Below, piece after piece: positions 17,881 through 26,648 of a stretch of DNA of 64,000 nt (position 1 is the stretch's first letter; each line of letters opens with the position of its first letter). Both the position numbers and the translations under genes were made by a program. The stretch spans positions 930,001 to 994,000 of the forward strand of contig CAWHZZ010000001.1 of NCBI GenBank assembly GCA_963833965.1, read 5' to 3'. The DNA is from CAJCIW01 sp963833965. Its GTDB lineage: Bacteria; Chlamydiota; Chlamydiia; Chlamydiales; Rhabdochlamydiaceae. A model generated the notes under the pieces. The model ran no database searches, was not told the origin of the DNA, and saw only the letters and a program-made list of their open reading frames with translations.

Positions 17881-18951
17881 TCACTCAAACTCAGGGTATT
17901 CATCGGCCATAGCGGCATCGTAACAGGCGATGAGCTCGTCGGCTTTGGCGTCACTGTTTTTTTTGAGCTGTTCATAGATGCGCAGACCTTGCGCGCTTAG
18001 GCCGTGTGAAAAATAGAGCACGCCGAGCCGGAAAAGCACTTCGCGGTCTTGAGGAGAAACCTTCAGGATTGCCTCGTATTCGCGCATCTCATCTTGGTAA
18101 AGATCCAGGTGGTGGTAGATGAGGGCGAGCTGAGCATGGACCCAAGGATCGCTGGGCACGTAAGAGTCGAGAATTTTATATTCTTGGACAGCCTTAAGGG
18201 AAGCTTTCTTGAATTTTTCCAACATTTCCAAAGAGGAGTATTCGGGGGAGACCCACAGATGTTCTTCGTTTGGATAAAGTTTGCGGGGATCCATATAGAG
18301 CTTGGCGAGCGCGAGGTACGAATTGGCAAGGTGCGCATGCGCTTCGAGCTCGGTGGGATGCAATTTGATCACTTCGATTTGTTCTTTGACAATCATCAGC
18401 AAAAGAAGCTCTTTCATTTGATGCAAATCTTTCCAGTGGGTCCAGGCGCTGAATTTCTGCATCAGGGGGGAAAGTGTTTTGAACGAAGCGGGAAGCTGAT
18501 AATATGAGTATTCCAACCGATGCAAAGTCGCGAGAAATCGCTCCAAAGCCGCGGCAATGGCGACATGGGATTCGGGCGTGCTTTTCTCAAAGGGAAGAAT
18601 GGCCTTCGAAGAGGTGAGGAAATGCGCCCGGACGTTGTAAAGCTGATTGGGTTTTTTTGCCTGAAAATAAAACAGCAGGACAAAATAGGTAAATCCGGTG
18701 AGAAGGAGGCCCGCAAGAGAGAAGGCGAAGATCGTCGTTTTTGTCAGAAAAGAAAAAAACAGGACGAAAGCGGCCAGCTCTAATACGGCGATCGAAAAGA
18801 AAACGATATGAAAGAACGCATACTGGCGAGTGACTTGCTTAAAATCTTCCAGCGCCTCCGAACAAAAACGCTCCATCTGCTCGTCAAGCCGCGAGCGGTT
18901 GTTTGACAAGGGAGAGGAATCCTCTTTGAAAAAAGTTTCCGATGTGGTCAT
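17881..18951 (-). CDS. Membrane protein with C-terminal TPR repeats
   Basis: A 356-residue protein of unknown function. Two adjacent membrane helices (about residues 43-68 and 71-95) are followed by a mostly helical cytosolic part with TPR-like units, for example ELEAHAHLANSYLALAKLY near residue 207, VHAQLALIYHHLDLYQDEM near 264 and EVLFRLGVLYFSHGLSAQG near 299. Such proteins usually scaffold others at the inner membrane. The ATG at 18951 has no recognisable ribosome-binding site, because palindromic element D abuts the start almost directly, leaving 3 bp between them. Confidence 0.72.
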   Translation of the reverse strand: MTTSETFFKEDSSPLSNNRSRLDEQMERFCSEALEDFKQVTRQYAFFHIVFFSIAVLELAAFVLFFSFLTKTTIFAFSLAGLLLTGFTYFVLLFYFQAKKPNQLYNVRAHFLTSSKAILPFEKSTPESHVAIAAALERFLATLHRLEYSYYQLPASFKTLSPLMQKFSAWTHWKDLHQMKELLLLMIVKEQIEVIKLHPTELEAHAHLANSYLALAKLYMDPRKLYPNEEHLWVSPEYSSLEMLEKFKKASLKAVQEYKILDSYVPSDPWVHAQLALIYHHLDLYQDEMREYEAILKVSPQDREVLFRLGVLYFSHGLSAQGLRIYEQLKKNSDAKADELIACYDAAMADEYPEFE

Positions 18952-18954
18952 GTG

Positions 18955-19268
18955 TACTGCGCCCGCTTAGGTTTCGTGAATTTTGACTGGCTGCGACTTT
19001 GCCAAATCGATCGGCCGGTTCACTGCGTTCACCTGCTCCTTACTGCCCCGGTTCGCTGTGCTCACCTGCTTTGCACTGCGAAGGTCACCGGATCTTCTCG
19101 TGTCTTCGCAGCCTTGCTATTCAACAATGGTCTCTCCAGTCATCCTGAACTTCGATTCCGGTATGACCTGCAACCATCCACTGGATGCTTGCAGTGTTCG
19201 GATCGCTTCGCTTCGATTTTGCTGCGTCTCGCTAAGTCTAAATTTACAAAACCTAAGCGGGCGCAGTA
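18955..19268. repeat. Palindromic intergenic element D (314 bp) with terminal inverted repeats
   Basis: The ends are inverted copies: TACTGCGCCCGCTTAGGTTT starts at 18955, and its reverse complement ends at 19268 with two or fewer mismatches, then pairing becomes looser for another 25-30 bp. The interior has a near-duplicated unit (CGGTTCACTGCGTTCACCTGC-like, twice around 19015-19068). It fills the gap between two minus-strand genes. No target-site duplication is apparent, and no transposase is encoded. Confidence 0.85.
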
Positions 19269-19297
19269 TAATAATCTAATCATGGTTCTCTTTTTCG

Positions 19298-19744
19298 TCA
19301 CTGATAACCGGTCTGGAGCATGAAATCGATCACCCGTTGCGACACCCCAGAATTTCTCAATTCCTGCACATCGCTCGTGGAAAGATAATAGATGCTGCCA
19401 GTGGAGCTGATTGCGCCGATGATTTTGTCATCGCTAATTCCCGCTTGGGACATTTTTTCGATGTCTCTCATCGAAAGTTGTTCTCGATTGTCGATCTTGT
19501 TCAACGTTCGCGGAGATTGTTGCTCCAAATTATTGCGGTCGGAAGAATCGAGCGCGGCTCCAATCAACGCTCCTCCGACTGCGCCAGCTGCTCCTCCGAT
19601 TAAAACGCCACCGGCCGAGTGGCCGATGAGACCCCCAGCGAGCATACCTGCGCCTGCGCCGACAAGGGCTCCCGTTTCGGCCTTGTTTTCACAGGCAGAC
19701 ATTAGGATTGTACCCATCGCTATCATGAAAAGAGTTTGCTTCAT
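19298..19744 (-). CDS. Glycine-zipper outer-membrane-type lipoprotein
   Basis: A 148-residue lipoprotein. The ATG at 19744 follows an AGAGG 8 bp upstream and is chosen over in-frame codons up to 19789. The signal peptide ends in the lipobox LMSAC, giving a lipidated cysteine. A glycine-zipper region (GALVGAGAGMLAGGLIGHSA onwards, about residues 22-58) follows, as in bacterial glycine-zipper lipoproteins that insert in or line the outer membrane. The C-terminal part (SMRDIEKMSQAGISDDKII and VQELRNSGVSQRVIDFM) repeats a short helical motif. The function is unknown. Confidence 0.8.
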   Translation of the reverse strand: MKQTLFMIAMGTILMSACENKAETGALVGAGAGMLAGGLIGHSAGGVLIGGAAGAVGGALIGAALDSSDRNNLEQQSPRTLNKIDNREQLSMRDIEKMSQAGISDDKIIGAISSTGSIYYLSTSDVQELRNSGVSQRVIDFMLQTGYQ

Positions 19745-19876
19745 GGAAAAAACCTCTAAAAATTCGCCTAATTCCCTCCTTTTACACACCGACGCGATAT
19801 TTTTAAAGAAAGTGCGTGAAAAAAATTAAATTTCTTTGTTGAATTAAGAAAGGTTATTTAAGAATCGAGGGATCAC

Positions 19877-20602
19877 ATGAGCCACAAGAAGAGAATCCTC
19901 CTGATCGAAGATGAGGAAGATATTGCTGCCTTGATCAAACTTCAAGCGGAAGCCACGGGCTATAAAATGCACGTCGAGGTGGACGGTATTAATGGATATC
20001 GGGCGATTGAACGGGAAAAACCCGATCTGGTGATCCTCGACATTATGTTGCCTGGGCAAAATGGATTCGATGTTTGCCGAAAGATCAAAAGCAATCCGGA
20101 GTTGAGGACAATTCCCGTGATCATATTGACGGCGAAGGGCGAGGAGCTCGATATGGTGCTGGGGTTGGAGCTTGGTGCCGACGACTATGTGGCCAAGCCG
20201 TTTTCACCTAAGGTCCTCTTTTCACGGATAAAAGCGGTCTTGAGGCGCAGCAAAGAGCCGGAAAAGGCCCCCAAAGTGATCTCTTTCGGAGAATTTACCC
20301 TGGAGGTCGATCGGTATCTTCTCCGCAAAGGGGATAAGATCATCACGATCACCCTTTCTGAATTTGGTATCCTAAGGCGTCTGCTCACCAATCGCGGAAA
20401 AGTCCTGACCCGCAATCAACTTCTCGACGATATTCACAATGACGATGCGTTTATCGTCGACCGCAATATCGATGTGCATATCGCCTCACTTCGAAAAAAG
20501 CTTGGCCCCCATTTTGATTGGATCGAAACCGTACGGGGGGTCGGGTACCGCTTTCGCGAAGAAACTCCCCCTGTTGCAGCTGGGAAAAAAATGACTGCAT
20601 GA
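19877..20602 (+). CDS. OmpR/PhoB-family response regulator
   Basis: A 241-residue two-component regulator. The receiver domain (residues 6-120) keeps the acidic pocket E11-D12, the phospho-accepting Asp55 in LVILDIMLPG, the conserved threonine in IILTAKG and the lysine in VAKPFSP. The winged-helix DNA-binding domain (about 133-228) ends with the signature ETVRGVGYRF. No histidine kinase is in the window, so its partner is elsewhere or missing. Unlike the atypical chlamydial regulator ChxR, this receiver looks fully phosphorylatable. It overlaps the following transporter gene by ATGA, so the two are co-translated. Confidence 0.95.
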   Translation: MSHKKRILLIEDEEDIAALIKLQAEATGYKMHVEVDGINGYRAIEREKPDLVILDIMLPGQNGFDVCRKIKSNPELRTIPVIILTAKGEELDMVLGLELGADDYVAKPFSPKVLFSRIKAVLRRSKEPEKAPKVISFGEFTLEVDRYLLRKGDKIITITLSEFGILRRLLTNRGKVLTRNQLLDDIHNDDAFIVDRNIDVHIASLRKKLGPHFDWIETVRGVGYRFREETPPVAAGKKMTA

Positions 20603-21846
20603 TACTTGAGGAAAAGAAAAAAAAGCGTTCTCTTTTTCCTATTCTCCTCACTTACTTTCTCGATAATTTCGGGCTGGCGATCATCTTCCCGATTTTTACG
20701 CCTTTGATCGTCAAGTCCCATTCGATCATTTCGATCACGACGCCTTATCTTGAAAAAACGGTTCTGCTAGGACTGCTAATCGCGGCTTTTCCTTTGGCGC
20801 AATTTTTCGGCGCTCCTCTGATTGGACAATTTTCCGATCGATTTGGCCGTAAGAGAGCGTTTTTTATCACCATTTTAGGCATGGCCATCGGCTATACCTT
20901 CACATCGGTGAGCATCATGGCAGGATCGCTCTCAGGCTTATTCGTGAGCCGTTTTTTCACTGGTTTTTTTGCAGGGAATTTAACTCTTTGTTTAGCGGCA
21001 ATCGCAGATATGAGTCCAGATGATGCGACTCGGGCTAAAAATTTTGGGCAGATCGGTGCCATTGGGGGCCTAAGCTTCATTATCGCGATTGCATTTGGGG
21101 GACTTTTTTCCGATCCCCACATCAGCAGTTATTTCAATCCGAGTTTTCCTCTTTGGATCACCGCCCTTTTATCTTACGTCAACCTGATCTGCATGATCTT
21201 GCTTTTTCATGAAACGCATCCCTCTTCCAAAAGGGGCGGCGCCAACCCTTTTAAAGGGATCCACAACATTGTCGTCGGACTCCAAATCAAAGAATTGCGC
21301 GTGATCTATGTGGTTAATTTTTTATTCATGTGGGCCTGGGTCGCCTCGATGCAATTTCTCCCTACTTTTCTGCTTCTCGATTACAAACTTGACATTGGAA
21401 AGATCACTTTTTGCCTGATGGCAGTCGGGGCTCTTTGGGGGCTGGCGAATCTTTTCATCAACCGCATTCTCGCTCAATTTTATTTCCCCGGCCGCACTCT
21501 GCTCATCTCTCTTCTTGCCGTGTCGTTATTGCTTTTATCCCTGCTTTTCTCTCCATCGCTCGCTATATTCCTGCTGTTATTTTTTCCGGCAGTCTGCTGC
21601 GCTTCTTTATGCTGGACCAACGGCATCGCGACGGTGTCTTTGAAAGCGCCCGCATCGATTCAGGGAAGCATCTTGGGAATCAATCAGTCGATGAATTCAG
21701 TCGCCGCGATGATCAGCCCCATCTTAGGCGGACTTTTAATGGGCATCAACAAGCATGCCCTCTACATCTTCTCAGGTTTGATCGCCTTCCTAGCCTTCTA
21801 CCTTCTCTACAAATACAAAGCCTACGACGAACACCATCACGGGTGA
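20599..21846 (+). CDS. Major facilitator superfamily transporter
   Basis: A 415-residue MFS permease with about twelve membrane helices. The loop 2-3 signature reads GQFSDRFGRKRAFF near residue 78, as in TetA-like drug efflux proteins and small-solute symporters. The substrate cannot be assigned. The start ATG at 20599 overlaps the stop of the response regulator (ATGA), which is a strong sign of translational coupling; in-frame codons further upstream lie inside the regulator gene. The pair may form a sense-and-transport unit. Confidence 0.9.
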   Translation: MILEEKKKKRSLFPILLTYFLDNFGLAIIFPIFTPLIVKSHSIISITTPYLEKTVLLGLLIAAFPLAQFFGAPLIGQFSDRFGRKRAFFITILGMAIGYTFTSVSIMAGSLSGLFVSRFFTGFFAGNLTLCLAAIADMSPDDATRAKNFGQIGAIGGLSFIIAIAFGGLFSDPHISSYFNPSFPLWITALLSYVNLICMILLFHETHPSSKRGGANPFKGIHNIVVGLQIKELRVIYVVNFLFMWAWVASMQFLPTFLLLDYKLDIGKITFCLMAVGALWGLANLFINRILAQFYFPGRTLLISLLAVSLLLLSLLFSPSLAIFLLLFFPAVCCASLCWTNGIATVSLKAPASIQGSILGINQSMNSVAAMISPILGGLLMGINKHALYIFSGLIAFLAFYLLYKYKAYDEHHHG

Positions 21847-21864
21847 TTGGTTTAGGGTTATTTG

Positions 21865-21953
21865 AACGCAAAGGCGTAAAGACACAAAGATTTTAATAAA
21901 TCATTTTTCAATTTTTCTCCGCGGCTTCGGGGCGTAGCGTCTTTGCGTTGGCA
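21865..21953 (+). repeat. Dispersed CGCAAAG/CTTTGCG repeat, copy 1
   Basis: This stretch begins AACGCAAAGGCGTAAAG and ends AGCGTCTTTGCGTTGGC. It matches, in inverted orientation, copy 2 at 37517-37610, including the interior AAATCATTTTTCAATTTT and CTCCGCG. Its ends are themselves inverted repeats. It overlaps the last 13 codons and the stop codon of murI. Confidence 0.88.
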
Positions 21954-22759
21954 TCCGTCACTTTCGAAACGTGTTCGATGGGATAGTTGAGGAAGGTTTT
22001 GCCGAGGAGGCGGAACTTTTCGGGGTCGTCGGACACAAAGAATTGATAATGGGGGGCGCGCGTGGATGGGTTCAGGAGATTTTTTTCTGCGAGGAGGGAG
22101 CGCGTTTTCTCCGCGCAGGCGATCGAGGGGTCGATCAACTGAACATCTGGGCCGAGTTCGTGCTGGATGATCGATTGCAAAAGGGGATAATGTGTGCAGC
22201 CGAGCAGGATGCCATTGATGCCGCAGTTTTTTAAGGGGTGGAGATACTCTTGGACGATGAGCGCGCATATCGGATGTTCGACGAAGCCTTCTTCGGCGAG
22301 CGGGACGAAAAGCGGACAAGGGATAGAATAGAGTTCGAGTGAGCTGCGGCGTGATAAGATTCCATTTTGATAAACGCCGGATGTGATGGTGGCGCGCGTG
22401 CCCAAGATGGCGACTTTGCCTTCGGGAAAGAATTTTAAGACCTCCTCGATGCCTTGCTCGGTAACGCCGATGACCGGAATCTCCGACGCGGCGCGGACTT
22501 GCTCTAATGCTGCGGAACAAGAAGTGTTGCAGGCGATCACTAAAGCCTTGATCCCTTGGGAATTCAGGAAGGCGGCATTTTCAAGGGAATAGCGCAAAAT
22601 CGTCTCGGAGCTCTTGCTGCCGTAGGGAAGGCGGGCAGTGTCTCCAAAGTAGATGATATTTTCATGAGGCATGAGGTCGCGGATGGCGCGCATCACCGTC
22701 AGTCCGCCGAACCCTGAATCGAAGATTCCTATGTACCCATTTCGTGGGTCGTCATTCAT
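21908..22759 (-). CDS. murI: Glutamate racemase
   Basis: MurI makes D-glutamate for peptidoglycan from L-glutamate. The 283-residue protein has the family N-terminus IGIFDSGFGGLTVMRAI, the FGDTARLPYGSKS segment, and both catalytic cysteines: Cys77 in VIACNTS and Cys188 in LLGCTHYPLL. It overlaps the LysM gene by 8 bp, joining D-glutamate synthesis to the Tol-Pal operon. The last 13 residues (NAKTLRPEAAEKN) are encoded by a dispersed repeat, so the original C-terminus was probably replaced. Such a tail change is unlikely to destroy activity, but this is inference. Confidence 0.93.
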   Translation of the reverse strand: MNDDPRNGYIGIFDSGFGGLTVMRAIRDLMPHENIIYFGDTARLPYGSKSSETILRYSLENAAFLNSQGIKALVIACNTSCSAALEQVRAASEIPVIGVTEQGIEEVLKFFPEGKVAILGTRATITSGVYQNGILSRRSSLELYSIPCPLFVPLAEEGFVEHPICALIVQEYLHPLKNCGINGILLGCTHYPLLQSIIQHELGPDVQLIDPSIACAEKTRSLLAEKNLLNPSTRAPHYQFFVSDDPEKFRLLGKTFLNYPIEHVSKVTDANAKTLRPEAAEKN

Positions 22760-23354
22760 TCGATATTCTCAATTCTTGCCCGACGACGATTTTATCGCTC
22801 GAGAGCTGATTGATTTTTTTTATTGTTTCGACTGTGGTTTGATTGTGGCGGGCGATCTTTTCTAAAGAATCGCCGGCTTTGACTCGATAGGTTTTAGCGG
22901 AAGGTTCCGGCGCCTTTTGGCTGATCGCTTTAGAAATGCTCGTCAGCGTCCCTTTGAGCTTGGCGACCTCGTCGAGTCTTTTTTCGTGCGAAATCAGATT
23001 TTTTTCCAGCTCTTGAATGCTATTTAAGGCCTGAGCGGACGCCGTGCTTAAATTTCGCAAATCATTGGCGGCTTTGTCCAAAGTTTTTTCCAGCTGCGCA
23101 ATTCTCTTTTCTAAAATAAGGATTTGCGCCGAAGCGGGATTCGGCTCTTTGTTTTGGGCAAGCGCGCGGTCTTGTTTTTTGCAGCGCTCATCGAGAAGAT
23201 TGATATCGACTTGTACAGCTTTGAGAGCGTACTTGAGATCGTCGAGCTCGATGCGAAATTCATCCAAATCGGGGGAATGATAAATCCCCGATGCCGGTTT
23301 CGCCATGAGGGGAAAAGCGAAACAGAAGGCGATAATGATAACTAAATTTCGCAT
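22752..23354 (-). CDS. Exported coiled-coil protein with C-terminal LysM domain
   Basis: A 200-residue periplasmic protein. A signal peptide (MRNLVIIIAFCFAFPLMAKP) is followed by a helical coiled-coil region (about residues 28-140) and one LysM domain (YRVKAGDSLEKIARHNQTTV near 153, ending IVVGQELRI). LysM binds N-acetylglucosamine polymers such as peptidoglycan. The coiled coil plus position after pal recalls CpoB/YbgF of other Tol-Pal operons, but here the C-terminus is LysM instead of TPR. Chlamydia has a related gene at the same place. It ends 8 bp inside murI. Confidence 0.87.
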   Translation of the reverse strand: MRNLVIIIAFCFAFPLMAKPASGIYHSPDLDEFRIELDDLKYALKAVQVDINLLDERCKKQDRALAQNKEPNPASAQILILEKRIAQLEKTLDKAANDLRNLSTASAQALNSIQELEKNLISHEKRLDEVAKLKGTLTSISKAISQKAPEPSAKTYRVKAGDSLEKIARHNQTTVETIKKINQLSSDKIVVGQELRISNE

Positions 23355-23363
23355 CAGTCCCTG

Positions 23364-24029
23364 TTACCGTTGAAAAATTCGGAATTCGCCGCGCCGGTTT
23401 TTCGTCCAGGATTCAGAGTTGTGTCCGAGGTCGACAGGCCGCTCTTTTCCATAGGAGACGGTATGAAGCCGCTCAGGATCGACTCCTTTTTGCACGAGCA
23501 AAGAGCGGATGTAATTGGCGCGACGCGCCCCGAGCGAGAGGTTGTACGCTTCGGGACCTCTTTCATCGCAGTGACCAGAAATGAAGAGGTATACATTTTG
23601 ATGAGACTTTAGGTGATCGGCAATTCGGTCGATGACGGCGACATAGTCTTGACCGCGTAAAATATGATCGTCAGTGTTGAAGTAGACGTTTTTGAAGATC
23701 GCCATTTCTGCGCCTGTGGGTGAGTGGAAGGCCTCGAGGCCGGGAATGCCGCTTCCAGGCTCCCCGGGGGAATTTTTGGGCTGCGGGATGGCGCCGTCGG
23801 CAAATTGGGAACGCAAGTCTTCATCTTTGAGGCCGATAAAATCCTCATCGCTGGGAGCAAAGAAATCTTCGTCATGGCTTTCGGTGCGGCCCCACAATGA
23901 GCTCGCATTTCCTTTGTAATTTCCTGCAGTCGAGTCGTCATCCCATACACCGCCTGCGTTATTCTTTTTGCATCCTGAGACAAGGCCGCAGGCCAAGGCG
24001 CAGATGATGAAAATTCTAATCCGTTTCAT
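23364..24029 (-). CDS. pal: Peptidoglycan-associated lipoprotein Pal
   Basis: Pal is the outer-membrane lipoprotein of the Tol-Pal complex and binds peptidoglycan at division sites. The ATG at 24029 has GGAG 9 bp upstream and gives a 221-residue protein with lipobox LVSGC. An acidic, low-complexity spacer (about residues 25-95) precedes the OmpA-like domain, with FISGHCDERGPEAYNLSLGARRAN near 150 supplying the Asp and Arg that contact diaminopimelate. It is followed 9 bp later by the LysM gene and preceded by tolB. Confidence 0.95.
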   Translation of the reverse strand: MKRIRIFIICALACGLVSGCKKNNAGGVWDDDSTAGNYKGNASSLWGRTESHDEDFFAPSDEDFIGLKDEDLRSQFADGAIPQPKNSPGEPGSGIPGLEAFHSPTGAEMAIFKNVYFNTDDHILRGQDYVAVIDRIADHLKSHQNVYLFISGHCDERGPEAYNLSLGARRANYIRSLLVQKGVDPERLHTVSYGKERPVDLGHNSESWTKNRRGEFRIFQR

Positions 24030-24045
24030 TTTTTTTAACTCCATT

Positions 24046-25407
24046 TTATTTAGGACCCCATGTCGGATAATGTTTTTTTCCGAGTCCTCTGCTGATTTTG
24101 ACTGCCTCAGGCTGGTTCAAGTTAACGACGTAAAGTTCAGAGCTCGAAGCATCGGTCGAATTGAAGACGAGATGCTTGCTGTCGGGGCCCCAATAGGGGT
24201 TTTCTTTATTTCCCGGCCCCGAAGTAAGCTGCGATTCTTCGCCTGAGCCGAAGTCGTATATCCATATTTGCCTTATACCATTTGTTTTAGCACTATAGGC
24301 TAATTTTGTTCCATCGGGCGACCAGCAGGGGCAAGAATTTTCTCGATTTTGTTTGCTTATCATGAGAGCGTTGCCTCTTTTTTCGGAAGCGGCGGCAGAG
24401 ATGATGTAGATACGCATGCCGCTATCTTTATCAGAGACAAAAGCGATCTTCGAACCATCAGGGCTGAACGTCGGCGATGCCTGGGTCGAACGGGGGTACG
24501 AATAAAGTTGCGCGGGTTTGCCCACCTCGCCTGTCTCAGGATTGAACGGCTGCATAAAAAGATCGGTCCGTCCGCCGGCATCGCAAATGAAAGCGATTTT
24601 GTCTCGCTGCGGAGAAATGGCGGGCAGAAGTTGATTGCCGCGCAGGTCGACGAGCCGTTTTCCTGCTCCGCCTTTGAGGGAGCCCAAGAAGATTTTGGGT
24701 TGTCCCATTTTATAAGAAACGTAAATGAATCGGTCATTGCTAAAACGCTGGCTGCGTGGAATGATGACGGGGGTTACGCAGTAGCTACCATCATGCGTCA
24801 GCTGTCTCGCATTGGCCCCATCCCAATCGCATTCCCAGATTTCCGAAACCCATTCAGAGCCGTCGGGGCGGGGATTTTTAACCTGATAGGAATATAAAAT
24901 GCGGCTGTTTGCCACTCCTTCTTGATTGAATAGAGTTTTAGTAATGGCGTCGGCGATTTTATGCAGCTGTTGCCGGTCTTTATTTAGATCGCCGGAGAGG
25001 GAAATTTCAGGGAAAGATTTGAGAGAGCCGCTCTGAGAGTTAAAGACGCTCGCGCTGAGAATGCGATTGGACATTTGCAGGCGAACAGCAAAGGGGATCC
25101 CAAAATTTTTCCAGGAAGTGGGATTGAAAGCAGTGGCATTGTCTTTGGACAAAAGAAGTTGCTCTTTTTCAGGGCTTTTCGCCGAAACCTTCGTCGCCCC
25201 GTTGTAGTTGAGGTCGTGCGCGAGCACCGCCTCGAGCTGTGCAAGGTAAGAAGCGTCAAAAGAGGCGTCTGGAGATTGAATTTTGCTGATGTAGATCGGC
25301 TGCAGGGAGCTTGACGTCGCAAGATGAACGCGAATTTCTTGTTCGTTTGCATCCGCAGAAAAAGCGACCACAGGGAGAAAAGATATAAGAAAAAACAGTA
25401 ATTTCAT
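24046..25407 (-). CDS. tolB: Tol-Pal system translocation protein TolB
   Basis: TolB is the periplasmic beta-propeller that bridges Pal and the inner-membrane Tol proteins. The 453-residue protein has a signal peptide (MKLLFFLISFLPVVAFSA), an N-terminal alpha/beta domain to about residue 170, and then propeller blades with PAISPQRDKIAF, SPTFSPDGSKIAFVSD, CPCWSPDGTKLAYSA and NPYWGPDSKHLVF. The ATG at 25407 fits the AGG 8 bp upstream better than the ATG two codons earlier. It lies between the TolA-like gene and pal. Confidence 0.95.
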   Translation of the reverse strand: MKLLFFLISFLPVVAFSADANEQEIRVHLATSSSLQPIYISKIQSPDASFDASYLAQLEAVLAHDLNYNGATKVSAKSPEKEQLLLSKDNATAFNPTSWKNFGIPFAVRLQMSNRILSASVFNSQSGSLKSFPEISLSGDLNKDRQQLHKIADAITKTLFNQEGVANSRILYSYQVKNPRPDGSEWVSEIWECDWDGANARQLTHDGSYCVTPVIIPRSQRFSNDRFIYVSYKMGQPKIFLGSLKGGAGKRLVDLRGNQLLPAISPQRDKIAFICDAGGRTDLFMQPFNPETGEVGKPAQLYSYPRSTQASPTFSPDGSKIAFVSDKDSGMRIYIISAAASEKRGNALMISKQNRENSCPCWSPDGTKLAYSAKTNGIRQIWIYDFGSGEESQLTSGPGNKENPYWGPDSKHLVFNSTDASSSELYVVNLNQPEAVKISRGLGKKHYPTWGPK

Positions 25408-25416
25408 ATACATTAC

Positions 25417-26214
25417 CTACTCATTACAAAATCTCAGTATAAAGGTATATTCTTTTTTATTTGAATAAGTTCCTTCAAAACGAGGAAATTTCAATCTCGT
25501 CAAATTGCTTTCCAGGTACTGCTTGTTTTTTTCGCTTTGCGCCTTAAGGACAACTACTTTAACGACTGACCCATCTTGGCGCAAGCTCAATTGAATTTTC
25601 ACTTCGCCAAAATCAGGAAGGCGCAATGACTCATGCAGCTTGCTGACGAGAAGGTCCGTGTAATCGGCGTCTGCTTCAGAATCGGAAGAGTGAAGATCAA
25701 TTTGCAAAGGAATTGGAGCGATTGCTTTACTCGGAGAAGTCATTTTTGAAACGCTCTTCTTGTCGATTGTGGCAATGCTCTCTTCTAACTCTTTTAAGAG
25801 AGAATCAGAAATTTTTGCTCGTTCGGGGGGACTTTTCTTAGCAGCAGGTGGGTTCTGTTTTGATTTGCTGAGCCGTTTCTCAACGACGGCGGCCTCTTTT
25901 TTGGGAATTGGCGCGGGCTTAGGAGCCATTGTTTTCGAGGCTGGGGCTTCTTTTTTGGGAGTTTGCTGCTTGGTTGGCGGCGTTGTGATGGCTTTTGGAG
26001 CGGTCACAGGAGCTTTTTTCTCGAGGGGTATTGTTCTTGAAGGTGGCTTTGGAATAATGGTTTTTACGATCAAAGGTTTCTGTTCTTTTTTGCGAAATGC
26101 AAAAGAAGGAGAAATAATGAGAATGAGTAAAAAAACAATATGGATAAAGATAATCAGAGATAAAATGAAACTCTGAAGAGGGTTTTTTTGAAATTGCTCC
26201 CGCGAACAGATCAT
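25417..26214 (-). CDS. tolA: TolA/TonB-like envelope-spanning protein
   Basis: A 265-residue protein with one membrane helix (about residues 15-37), a long proline-, lysine- and alanine-rich stretch (about 48-145) that can cross the periplasm, and a C-terminal domain of TonB/TolA type ending in FPRFEGTYSNKKEYTFILRF. The ATG at 26214 has GGGG 5 bp upstream, right after the tolR stop; the longer frame to 26409 only reads through tolR. Position between tolR and tolB identifies it as the TolA equivalent. Confidence 0.85.
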   Translation of the reverse strand: MICSREQFQKNPLQSFILSLIIFIHIVFLLILIISPSFAFRKKEQKPLIVKTIIPKPPSRTIPLEKKAPVTAPKAITTPPTKQQTPKKEAPASKTMAPKPAPIPKKEAAVVEKRLSKSKQNPPAAKKSPPERAKISDSLLKELEESIATIDKKSVSKMTSPSKAIAPIPLQIDLHSSDSEADADYTDLLVSKLHESLRLPDFGEVKIQLSLRQDGSVVKVVVLKAQSEKNKQYLESNLTRLKFPRFEGTYSNKKEYTFILRFCNE

Positions 26215-26216
26215 TT

Positions 26217-26645
26217 TTACCCCGGTTGAAGGATCACATCGAGTTGCTCGAAACCAGCCATTTCGACGGCGTTTTTTACCGTTTGATAAATGCCAAACTG
26301 CGCTTTTTTGTCTTGAAAAAGCTGGGGAATCTTTTGCGGATAGTTTCGTTTTGCTTGTTTCAATATCTGAAGGAGCTCTTTTTCCGTAACGACACGCCGA
26401 TTGATCCAAATGGAATTGTCATCGTGAACGTGGATGGCCACAGGGTTGTCTTCTTGAACGACCGCCATTTCTTTGTTGTCGTGTTGTGCTGCCGAGGCCA
26501 ACTGGACGCGATCTAGTTCCACCATGGGGGCGATGATGATGAACATGATCAAAACGATGAAAACAACATCGATTAAGGGCGTCAGGTTGATGGGTGTTTC
26601 GTCGGATGACCCATCTTTTAGAGCAGAGAGGCGTAATCTTCGCAT
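26217..26645 (-). CDS. tolR: TolR/ExbD family proton-channel subunit
   Basis: A 142-residue protein. One N-terminal membrane helix contains the essential aspartate of the ExbD/TolR family (INLTPLIDVVFIVLIMFII, near residue 27). The periplasmic domain follows (about 50-142). With TolQ it uses the proton motive force to energise TolA. It sits 3 bp after tolQ and 2 bp before the TolA-like gene, so these three are tightly coupled. Confidence 0.94.
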   Translation of the reverse strand: MRRLRLSALKDGSSDETPINLTPLIDVVFIVLIMFIIIAPMVELDRVQLASAAQHDNKEMAVVQEDNPVAIHVHDDNSIWINRRVVTEKELLQILKQAKRNYPQKIPQLFQDKKAQFGIYQTVKNAVEMAGFEQLDVILQPG

Positions 26646-26648
26646 AGC

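Noticed and set aside
20518..20598. Longer start for the MFS transporter
   Set aside because: It would overlap the conserved winged-helix end of the response regulator; the ATGA overlap at 20599 is typical coupling.
26215..26409. N-terminal extension of the TolA-like gene
   Set aside because: The extension lies entirely within tolR and lacks homology; the ATG at 26214 has a ribosome-binding site and precedes the membrane helix.
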